From: Pseudomonadota bacterium
GTDB lineage: Bacteria; Pseudomonadota; Alphaproteobacteria; UBA2966; CAIVPW01
Assembly (NCBI GenBank): GCA_027625125.1
Contig: JAQBXG010000114.1
Span: 1 to 5,702 of the forward strand
Reading direction: 5' to 3'
Length of the DNA: 5,702 nt
Shown: one piece after another, positions 1 to 4,938 of the stretch
How the letters are laid out: the number at the start of each line of letters is the position of its first letter
Position numbering within the stretch: position 1 is the first letter of the stretch
Position numbers and translations under genes: made by a program
Notes under the pieces: generated by a model
What the model saw: only the letters and a program-made list of their open reading frames with translations
Database searches by the model: none
What the model was told of the DNA's origin: nothing

Positions 1-1
1 C

Positions 2-643
2 GAAGGCCAGCATCCGGCGGTGGCCGCGTTTGCCGCCGCCGCCGCCCGCGCCGGAATCTGGTTGCTGGGCGGCACGGTGGCGGTGGCGGCGGACTCCGGC
101 CGCCTCGCCAACCGGGCGCTGGTGTTCGCGCCCGACGGCGCGATTGCCGCCCGCTACGACAAGATTCATATGTTCGACGCCGACCTGCCGGGGCAGCGCC
201 CGTACCGGGAATCCGACACGTATCGACCGGGCGACGCCGCCGTCACCGTCGATTTGCCGTGGCTGCGGCTCGGTCTGTCGGTCTGCTACGACGTTCGCTT
301 TCCGGCCCTGTACCGGTCGCTGGCGCTGGCCGGCGCGGGCCTGTTGGCGGTGCCGTCGGCGTTCACCGCCGTCACCGGCCGCGCCCACTGGCACGTGCTG
401 TTGCGCGCCCGCGCGATCGAGACCGGCTGCTTCGTCATCGCCCCGGCCCAGTGCGGCGAACATCCGGCGGGCCGCGCCACGTTCGGACACGCGCTGGTCG
501 TCTCGCCATGGGGCGAAATTCTCGCCGACGCGGGCGAGACGCCGGGCGCGGTATTCGCCGACATCGACCCGGCGGCGATTACCGAGGCCCGCACCCGCAT
601 CCCGTCGCTCCGGCACGGGCGTCCGTTTTCCGAGCCAATCTAG
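2..643 (+). CDS. Carbon-nitrogen hydrolase (nitrilase superfamily, Nit1/Nit2-like amidase), 5'-truncated by window edge
   Basis: This frame is open from the first bases and encodes the last 213 residues of a nitrilase-superfamily enzyme. Two of the three catalytic elements are visible: the lysine in YDKIHMFD (codon 161-163) and the nucleophilic cysteine in LSVCYDVRFPALYR (Cys codon 284-286). The conserved HWHVLLRARAIETGCFV stretch follows. The catalytic glutamate lies in the missing N-terminus; the family is usually about 270-285 residues, so roughly 60-70 are lost. The wording around the Cys is closest to the Nit1/Nit2 group, whose characterised members hydrolyse deaminated glutathione or omega-amides in the cytoplasm. 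That substrate is inferred from the family, not shown here. In alphaproteobacteria such a gene often sits beside a glutaredoxin and a DUF1178 gene, and DUF1178 is indeed nearby. Its TAG stop lies in a CTAG shared with the convergent methyltransferase gene. An ATG at 20 is out of this frame's family context and is not the true start. Confidence 0.92.
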   Translation, partial: EGQHPAVAAFAAAAARAGIWLLGGTVAVAADSGRLANRALVFAPDGAIAARYDKIHMFDADLPGQRPYRESDTYRPGDAAVTVDLPWLRLGLSVCYDVRFPALYRSLALAGAGLLAVPSAFTAVTGRAHWHVLLRARAIETGCFVIAPAQCGEHPAGRATFGHALVVSPWGEILADAGETPGAVFADIDPAAITEARTRIPSLRHGRPFSEPI

Positions 644-1203
644 GGCAGCGGCCGCGCCGGTCCCCGCACCGCGGCGATGCGCTGCACGACCGCCGGGCCG
701 CTGTCCCGCTCGATTTCGCCGTGTTCATACGCGACCACCGTCAATTCGCCGCGCACCGCCTCCAGCAACTCGCCGGGCCGCAGCAGAAATTCGGGATTGC
801 GCGGGTGGCCGAACCGTTCGTTTCCTTGCGCGAAGGTCTCGTACAGCAGCACGCCGTGCGGCGCGACGGCGGCAACGATCCACGGCAACAGCGGGCGGTG
901 CAGATAATTCGTCACCACCACGCAGCCGAACTGCTGCTCCGAAATGCCGGACGGCCAACGCCCGGCTTCCAGGTCGGCGGCGAAGATCGCCGCGTCGATG
1001 TGACCATTCAGATCCGCTAGCGACGAAACGTCGCGGTCCACCGCGGTGACCGGATGCCCGGCGTCCAGAAACCAGCGCGTGTGCCGCCCGGTCCCGGCCG
1101 CCACGTCCAGCACCGCACACCCCGGCGCGGCCAGCGCGGCGAACCGCGTTACCCAGGCCGATGGCGCGGCGGCGTTCGCGGCGGGACTCCCGAAATCGGC
1201 CAC
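640..1203 (-). CDS. Small class I SAM-dependent methyltransferase (TehB-like fold)
   Basis: This is a 187-residue protein with a Rossmann-like methyltransferase core. Motif I is VLDVAAGTGRHT at about residues 31-42 and the acidic end of strand beta-2 is AVDRD (Asp56). A VVTNYLHRPLLP stretch follows in the usual motif IV region, then PHGVLLYETFAQGNERFG. The protein would bind S-adenosylmethionine in the cytoplasm. The methyl acceptor cannot be read from the sequence; similarity of pattern is to the broad TehB / Methyltransf_25 group. The only plausible start is GTG at 1201-1203, because the frame has no ATG upstream before unrelated sequence and the motif I spacing fits. The upstream Shine-Dalgarno is poor. 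The gene is convergent with the nitrilase gene (shared CTAG) and divergent from DUF1178. It interrupts the nitrilase-DUF1178 pair, which are often adjacent and codirectional elsewhere. The family assignment is firm; the function is unknown. Confidence 0.85.
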   Translation of the reverse strand: MADFGSPAANAAAPSAWVTRFAALAAPGCAVLDVAAGTGRHTRWFLDAGHPVTAVDRDVSSLADLNGHIDAAIFAADLEAGRWPSGISEQQFGCVVVTNYLHRPLLPWIVAAVAPHGVLLYETFAQGNERFGHPRNPEFLLRPGELLEAVRGELTVVAYEHGEIERDSGPAVVQRIAAVRGPARPLP

Positions 1204-1207
1204 GGTC

Positions 1208-1236
1208 TTGCGAAGCCCGGCGGTCCGGGCTATGTG
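1208..1236 (+). promoter_or_regulatory. Candidate promoter for the DUF1178 gene
   Basis: TTGCGA at 1208-1213 is followed after 17 bp by TATGTG at 1231-1236. The matches to the sigma-70 consensus are 4/6 and 3/6. A start of transcription near 1243 would give a leader of about 38 nt before the ATG at 1281. The same arrangement (TTGCGR, 17 bp, TATG) occurs before lysC, which slightly raises its credibility. The -35 lies just outside the GTG start of the divergent methyltransferase gene. Confidence 0.25.
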
Positions 1237-1280
1237 CGAAGGGTGGGTTGCGCCTGTCGGGCGCCCCGGCGGAGACGGCG

Positions 1281-1700
1281 ATGATCGCCTACGACCTGCG
1301 ATGTTCGCGGGGCCATGTGTTCGAATCGTGGTTTCCGGATTCGTTCGCGTTCGATGAACAGTCGCGCGGCCATTTGCTCGAATGTCCGCTGTGCGGCGAC
1401 GACGAAATTGAACGTGCGCCGATGGCGCCCAATGTTTCGACCAGCCGCGCGCGGAAAAAGTCCGAAAAGGAATACACCCGCCGCGCCATGACGGCGCTGA
1501 CCAACGCCCAGGCGTTGGTCCAGGCGAATTGCGAAGATGTCGGCGACCGCTTCGCCGACGAAGCGCGCAAGATTCACCACGGCGAAACCGAAAAGCGCAA
1601 CATCTGGGGCAGCGCCAGTCCCGAAGACGTATCGGCGCTCCAGGACGAAGGCATCGAGTTCAGCGAGATTCCGTTTCAGATGCCGCGCAAGGACGCCTGA
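1281..1700 (+). CDS. DUF1178 family protein with a zinc-ribbon-like N-terminus
   Basis: This 139-residue protein begins MIAYDLRCSRGHVFE, the typical opening of DUF1178. The start at 1281 was chosen because the family begins there and a GGAG (1271-1274) lies 6 nt upstream; the frame stays open further upstream but that part has no family character. Cys8, His12, Cys35 and Cys38 (CSRGH, then CPLCG) could form a metal site. A lysine/arginine-rich linker follows (about 51-62). The C-terminal half carries the conserved FADEARKIHHGETEKRNIWG and a final EGIEFSEIPFQMP segment. The biochemical role of the family is not established; cytoplasmic, with metal binding inferred only from residue spacing. It is commonly found next to the nitrilase-like amidase in alphaproteobacteria, which hints at a shared housekeeping role. 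It is convergent with ubiG, whose stop lies 16 bp away, and a hairpin spans its stop codon. Confidence 0.93.
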   Translation: MIAYDLRCSRGHVFESWFPDSFAFDEQSRGHLLECPLCGDDEIERAPMAPNVSTSRARKKSEKEYTRRAMTALTNAQALVQANCEDVGDRFADEARKIHHGETEKRNIWGSASPEDVSALQDEGIEFSEIPFQMPRKDA

Positions 1701-1710
1701 TCCCGCGTCC
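1691..1710. terminator. Hairpin between convergent DUF1178 and ubiG
   Basis: GGACGC (1691-1696) and GCGTCC (1705-1710) form a perfect 6-bp GC-rich stem with an 8-nt loop containing the TGA stop of DUF1178. No U-tract follows on either strand, so it is not a classical intrinsic terminator. Its place between two convergent 3' ends suggests a bidirectional terminator aid or an RNA 3'-end stabiliser. A chance 6-bp repeat in such GC-rich DNA cannot be excluded. Confidence 0.3.
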
Positions 1711-1716
1711 GGGGCC

Positions 1717-2442
1717 TCACCTCGCGGCCCGCAGCATATAGTTGACCCCGACATCGCGGCTTGCGTGCCAGCCGCCGGTGGCGGGATCGAACGTCACCCC
1801 GGTCACGTCGGCGACCTCCAGTCCGCCGCCACGCAGCGCGGCGGCGAATTCCGACGGCCGCACAAACCGCCGCCAGTCGTGGGTGCCGCGCGGCACCCAG
1901 CGCAGCACCCATTCCGCCATGCCGATGCCCAACGCCAACGATCGCATCGTCCGGTTCAGAGTCGCGCCAAAGAACATGCCGCCGGGCGCGACTGCCGCTG
2001 CCGCCGCGTGCACGAACGCCCTGGCGTCGGGCACATGCTCGATGATTTCCATCGCCAGCACCGCGTCCCAGGTTTCTCCGGCCAGGTCTTCCGCCGCCGC
2101 GGTGCGGTATTCGATGCGAAGCCCGGCATCCGCTGCGTGGCGCTGGGCGACCCCGGCGTGGTCGGGGGCGGCGTCGATGCCGGTGACCTCGGCGCCCAGC
2201 CGCGCCAGCGGCTCACACAACAGCCCGGCCCCGCACCCGATGTCCAGCACCCGCAAGCCGGCCAGCGGCCTGCGTCCCGCCTTGCGGCCAAATTGTTCGC
2301 ACATTCCGTCGCGCAAATACCGCATCCGCACCGGGTTCAACGCATGCAGTTGCGCCATCGGCCCGCGTTCGTCCCACCACCGGCCGGACAGCGCGGCAAA
2401 GCGATCGACTTCCGCGGGGTCGATGGTGGAGGCGGTCGGCAT
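1717..2442 (-). CDS. ubiG: UbiG, ubiquinone biosynthesis O-methyltransferase
   Basis: This encodes 241 residues, matching the usual length (about 240). UbiG performs both O-methylations of the ubiquinone head group: 2-polyprenyl-6-hydroxyphenol and 3-demethylubiquinol, using S-adenosylmethionine, at the inner face of the cytoplasmic membrane. The N-terminal DRFAALSGRWWDERGPM and LHALNPVRM are family signatures. SAM motif I is VLDIGCGAG at residues 65-73, Asp90 in GIDAAP ends strand beta-2, and AMEIIEHV (130-137) is the family's post-I motif. The hydrophobic insertion around 165-184, followed by PRGTHDWRRFV, corresponds to the membrane-interacting region, and the end DVGVNYM is typical. The start at 2442 is supported by the family N-terminus and a GGAG 6 nt upstream; a longer frame to 2523 would add 27 non-conserved residues and run into the lysC leader. 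The gene is divergent from lysC, a common alphaproteobacterial arrangement. Confidence 0.96.
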   Translation of the reverse strand: MPTASTIDPAEVDRFAALSGRWWDERGPMAQLHALNPVRMRYLRDGMCEQFGRKAGRRPLAGLRVLDIGCGAGLLCEPLARLGAEVTGIDAAPDHAGVAQRHAADAGLRIEYRTAAAEDLAGETWDAVLAMEIIEHVPDARAFVHAAAAAVAPGGMFFGATLNRTMRSLALGIGMAEWVLRWVPRGTHDWRRFVRPSEFAAALRGGGLEVADVTGVTFDPATGGWHASRDVGVNYMLRAAR

Positions 2443-2456
2443 GGGGTCTCCGGGCG

Positions 2457-2485
2457 TTGCGGCGGCGCGGACCACGGAGTATGAA
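2457..2485 (+). promoter_or_regulatory. Candidate lysC promoter
   Basis: TTGCGG (2457-2462) is followed after 17 bp by TATGAA (2480-2485); matches to the sigma-70 consensus are 3/6 and 4/6. Transcription would begin near 2492 with a leader of roughly 49 nt. I saw no lysine-riboswitch fold in so short a space. The element is weak and is proposed mainly because of its position and its likeness to the candidate before DUF1178. Confidence 0.25.
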
Positions 2486-2506
2486 TACCGCCCGTTCCGG
2501 CGGCAA
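2478..2506 (-). promoter_or_regulatory. Candidate ubiG promoter
   Basis: Read on the minus strand, TTGCCG (2506-2501) is followed after 17 bp by CATACT (2483-2478). Each matches the sigma-70 consensus at 4/6 positions. Transcription would start near 2471, giving a leader of about 29 nt before the ubiG ATG. Its -10 overlaps the -10 candidate for lysC on the other strand, so the two promoters could compete. Confidence 0.28.
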
Positions 2507-2540
2507 GCGCGGTGCCGATCCACGGCCCGAGAAACGGCTC

Positions 2541-3758
2541 ATGTCACGTCTGGTATTGAAGTTTGGCGGTACGTCCGTAGGCGACGTGGATCGCATCCGC
2601 AACGTTGCGGCAAAGGTAAAGGCGGTCGCCGATGCCGGCAACGAAGTCGCGGTCGTCGTATCGGCGATGGCCGGGACGACCGACCAACTGGTCGGCCTTG
2701 TGCGCGATATCGATCCCCGCGGGGATTTGCGCGAATACGATGTCGTCGTATCCGCCGGCGAGCAGATTTCGGTCGGCCTGCTGGCGATAGCGCTGCAATC
2801 CCTTGGCTGCCGCGCGCGGTCGTGGTTGGGGTGGCAGCTTCCGGTGCGGTGCGATTCGGCGCACGGCGCGGCGCGCATTCTCGGCATCGACGCCGACGCG
2901 GTGGTCACGGCGATGGCGAACGGCGATATCGCGGTGGTGCCGGGGTTCCAGGGCGTCTCGCCCGACGGCCGGGTCACAACCCTGGGCCGCGGCGGTTCCG
3001 ACACATCGGCGGTGGCGCTGGCGGCGGCGGTCGGCGCGGACCGCTGCGATATCTACACCGACGTCGACGGCGTCTACACCTGCGATCCGCGCATTGTCAC
3101 GCGGGCGCGCAAGCTGGATCGCATCACCTACGAAGAGATGCTGGAAATGGCGTCCCAGGGCGCCAAGGTGTTGCAGACCCGCTCGGTCGTCATGGCGCTC
3201 AAGCACCGGGTGCCGATACAGGTTCTTTCCAGCTTTGCCGATGTTCCCGGAACGCTGGTTGTCGACGAGGAGGATATCGTGGAAGACGAAACCATCAGCG
3301 GCATCGCCTATGCGCCGGGCGAAGCAAAGATCACGCTGGTTCGCGTGGCCGACCGTCCCGGTGTCGCCGCCAGCATCTTCGGACCACTGGCCAATGCCGG
3401 CGTCAACGTGGACATGATCGTTCAAAACGTTTCCGAAGACGGCAAGTCGACCGATGTAACCTTCACGGTCGGGCGCGACGATGTCGCCCGTGCGCTGAAG
3501 GTGATCGAAGGCGTGCGCGATGAAATCGAATACGAACGGGTGCAAGCCGACCCGGATGTCGTCAAGATTTCGGTGATCGGCGTCGGCATGCGAAGCCATG
3601 CGGGCGTCGCCCACACGATGTTCCGGGCGTTGGCCGAAAAGGGCATCAATATCCAGACGATCACGACCTCGGAAATCAAGATCAGTGTCCTGATCGCCGA
3701 GGACTACAAGGAGCTCGCGCTCCGCACGTTGCACACCGCCTATGGACTGGATGCCTGA
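2541..3758 (+). CDS. lysC: Aspartate kinase (aspartokinase), monofunctional, alpha/beta type
   Basis: This 405-residue enzyme phosphorylates L-aspartate with ATP, the first step towards lysine, threonine, methionine and (through diaminopimelate) cell wall. The kinase domain runs from about 1 to 245: KFGGTS at 7-12, VVVSAMAG at 38-45, SAGEQ at 71-75, the glycine-rich GRGGSDTSA at 149-157 and the nucleotide-binding YTDVDGVYTCDPR at 172-184. Two ACT regulatory domains follow: about 264-338 (ITLVRVADRPG, then NVDMIVQN) and 346-405 (ISVIGVGMRSHAGV, then TTSEIKISVLI). Length and ACT layout fit the class feedback-inhibited by lysine and/or threonine, which is family knowledge. The ATG at 2541 was chosen because aspartokinases start one or two residues before the KFGGTS strand; GAGAAA at 2530-2535 is a weak ribosome site. 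An earlier in-frame ATG at 2481 has its GGAG too close. An internal GTG at 3279 could make a separate beta subunit. The 3' end overlaps the next gene. Confidence 0.98.
   Translation: MSRLVLKFGGTSVGDVDRIRNVAAKVKAVADAGNEVAVVVSAMAGTTDQLVGLVRDIDPRGDLREYDVVVSAGEQISVGLLAIALQSLGCRARSWLGWQLPVRCDSAHGAARILGIDADAVVTAMANGDIAVVPGFQGVSPDGRVTTLGRGGSDTSAVALAAAVGADRCDIYTDVDGVYTCDPRIVTRARKLDRITYEEMLEMASQGAKVLQTRSVVMALKHRVPIQVLSSFADVPGTLVVDEEDIVEDETISGIAYAPGEAKITLVRVADRPGVAASIFGPLANAGVNVDMIVQNVSEDGKSTDVTFTVGRDDVARALKVIEGVRDEIEYERVQADPDVVKISVIGVGMRSHAGVAHTMFRALAEKGINIQTITTSEIKISVLIAEDYKELALRTLHTAYGLDA
3267..3281 (+). promoter_or_regulatory. Internal ribosome-binding site and GTG start for an aspartokinase beta subunit
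   Basis: GAGGAGGA at 3267-3274 is the strongest Shine-Dalgarno match in the window. It lies 5 nt (counted from GAGGAGG) before an in-frame GTG at 3279, codon 247 of lysC. Starting there would give a 159-residue protein holding both ACT domains and beginning with EDETISGIAY. In the alpha2-beta2 aspartokinases of Bacillus and Corynebacterium the beta subunit starts at about this point, just ahead of the first ACT domain. The caveat is that the same bases encode Asp-Glu-Glu-Asp, so the site may be a by-product of coding. Confidence 0.55.
3279..3758 (+). CDS. Possible aspartokinase beta subunit by in-frame internal initiation within lysC
   Basis: This nested reading of the lysC frame starts at GTG 3279 and ends at the lysC stop, 159 codons before the stop. 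It contains no kinase motif and only the paired ACT domains. In known alpha/beta enzymes such a product pairs with the full-length alpha chain and forms the inhibitor-binding interface. The support is positional (codon 247, directly before ACT1) together with the strong upstream GAGGAGG. Production of the polypeptide in this organism is inference. Confidence 0.45.
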   Translation: MEDETISGIAYAPGEAKITLVRVADRPGVAASIFGPLANAGVNVDMIVQNVSEDGKSTDVTFTVGRDDVARALKVIEGVRDEIEYERVQADPDVVKISVIGVGMRSHAGVAHTMFRALAEKGINIQTITTSEIKISVLIAEDYKELALRTLHTAYGLDA

Positions 3759-4794
3759 CGCGGCGCTGGCGCAAGACGCGCGGGCCACGGGCGCGGCCCG
3801 ACTCGAACAACTCTGGGCGCGGGGGCGGGCGTTTCTCGGCACCCGCACCGCCATTCTCGGCGGCGCGATGACCTGGGTCTCGGATCACGCGCTGGTCGCG
3901 GCGATCTCCAACGCCGGCGGTTTCGGCATTCTCGCCACCGGTTCGATGTCGGCGACCGAACTCGACGCCGAAATCGCCCGCACCCGGGACTCAACCGGTA
4001 AACCCTTCGGCGTCAACGTGCTGACGATGCATCCCGATCTGCACGAACTTTGCCGCGTGTGTCTGCGGCGCGGTGTCGGCCACGTGGTGCTGGCGGGTGG
4101 ACTGCCGCGGCTTGGCGACGTCGCGCAGCTGAAGGACGGCGGCACGCGGGTTCTCGCCTTTGCGCCGTCCTTGGGATTCGCCCAACGACTTGTGCGCGGC
4201 GGCGTCGATGGAATCATAATCGAAGGCGCCGAAGCCGGCGGTCACATCGGTCCCGTGTCGGCGGCGGTGCTGGCCCAGGAAATCCTGCCGGACATGCGCG
4301 GCGTGCCGGTCTTTGTCGCCGGCGGCATTGGCCGGGGCGAAGCCATTGCGATGTATCTCGAAATGGGCGCGTCCGGGTGCCAGTTGGGTACGCGATTCGT
4401 TTGCGCCACCGAGTCGATTGCGCACCCGGCGTTCAAACAGGCTTTCGTGCGCGCGCGGGCGCGCGACGCGTTGCCGACGGTCCAAATCGATCCGCGTTTT
4501 CCGGTCATCCCGGTGCGCGCGCTTGCCAACGCCGGCACCCGGCGCTTTCACGATTTCCAGCGCGAGGTCATCGACCAATACCATGCCGGTGAGATCTCGA
4601 AGCCACAGGCGCAACTGAAAATCGAACAGTTCTGGGCCGGGCGGCTTCGCGCCGCGGTCATTGATGGCGACGTCGAAAACGGCTCGCTGATGGCCGGGCA
4701 AAGCGTCGGCATGGTGCGGTCCGTCCAGCCGACCGCCGAGATCATGTCCGAGCTGGTGGATCAGGCAATCGCCGCCCTTGCCGCCGCGCCCTGA
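3742..4794 (+). CDS. Nitronate monooxygenase / FabK-like FMN-dependent oxidoreductase
   Basis: This 350-residue TIM-barrel flavoprotein belongs to the 2-nitropropane dioxygenase / nitronate monooxygenase family. Visible signatures are LGGAMTWVSDHALVAAISNA (39-58), GGFGI (59-63), KPFGVNV (87-93), EGAEAGGHIGP (161-171, with His168 at the conserved active-site position), VAGGIGRGEA (192-201) and GASGCQLGTRF (209-219), which would hold the FMN phosphate. The C-terminal DGDVENGSLMAGQSVGMV also matches FabK, the flavin enoyl-ACP reductase, so oxidation of alkyl nitronates is only one possibility. It should be cytoplasmic; no signal peptide or membrane segment is seen. The start at 3742 lies inside lysC (17-bp overlap, other frame) without a Shine-Dalgarno, suggesting translational coupling; ATG 3751 in the same frame is an alternative and would leave an 8-bp overlap. 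The first 20 or so residues are not conserved. No convincing plus-strand terminator follows. Confidence 0.92.
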   Translation: MDWMPDAALAQDARATGAARLEQLWARGRAFLGTRTAILGGAMTWVSDHALVAAISNAGGFGILATGSMSATELDAEIARTRDSTGKPFGVNVLTMHPDLHELCRVCLRRGVGHVVLAGGLPRLGDVAQLKDGGTRVLAFAPSLGFAQRLVRGGVDGIIIEGAEAGGHIGPVSAAVLAQEILPDMRGVPVFVAGGIGRGEAIAMYLEMGASGCQLGTRFVCATESIAHPAFKQAFVRARARDALPTVQIDPRFPVIPVRALANAGTRRFHDFQREVIDQYHAGEISKPQAQLKIEQFWAGRLRAAVIDGDVENGSLMAGQSVGMVRSVQPTAEIMSELVDQAIAALAAAP

Positions 4795-4816
4795 GCGTCG
4801 GGGGCGGCATAACCCG

Positions 4817-4840
4817 AAAAAAGCCGGTTCTGTAGGAACC
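4817..4840 (-). terminator. Terminator-like hairpin, minus strand
   Basis: GGTTC (4826-4830) and GAACC (4836-4840) form a 5-bp stem with a 5-nt loop. On the minus strand the stem is followed by GGC and then six T residues (complement of A6 at 4817-4822), the order expected of an intrinsic terminator. On the plus strand the A-run precedes the stem and no T-run follows, so it would not end the lysC-flavoprotein transcript. No minus-strand gene is visible to its right, so it could only stop antisense transcription. The short stem keeps confidence low. Confidence 0.25.
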
Positions 4841-4938
4841 TGACAGCATCGCGGCATCGGTCACAATGCCAGCGCGCGGATGCGCCACGGCCGCGCAACC
4901 TGTTGCGAAACCTATGTATTTCTGGTTGACTGGAGAAA

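Noticed and set aside
30..1049. 339-codon plus-strand open frame overlapping the nitrilase and methyltransferase genes
   Set aside because: Low-complexity Arg/Pro/Ala product; both overlapping genes have catalytic or SAM-binding motifs in other frames.
1230..1754. 174-codon minus-strand frame opposite DUF1178
   Set aside because: DUF1178 on the plus strand has the family start, Cys/His pattern and ribosome site; the antisense product has none.
2443..2540. Lysine riboswitch before lysC
   Set aside because: The gap is only 98 bp and shared with the ubiG leader; the lysine aptamer alone is larger and none of its helices is apparent.
1742..3523. 593-codon plus-strand open frame across ubiG and lysC
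   Set aside because: It runs antisense through ubiG and then out of frame through lysC; the product is rich in Arg, Ala, Ser and Pro with no domain, typical of a GC-rich shadow.
2544..3854. Long minus-strand open frame (436 codons) opposite lysC
   Set aside because: It mirrors lysC almost exactly, has no family motif and arises from GC-rich third positions on the coding strand.
3991..4857. 288-codon minus-strand open frame opposite the flavoprotein gene
   Set aside because: No motif or ribosome site; the plus strand has clear FMN-binding signatures over the same bases.
4874..4896. GCGCGG/CCGCGC inverted repeat in the spacer before rodZ
   Set aside because: A 6-bp repeat of only G and C with an 11-nt loop is expected by chance in this composition, and no U-tract follows.
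4926..4931. TTGACT as a -35 box
   Set aside because: No acceptable -10 lies 15-19 bp downstream.
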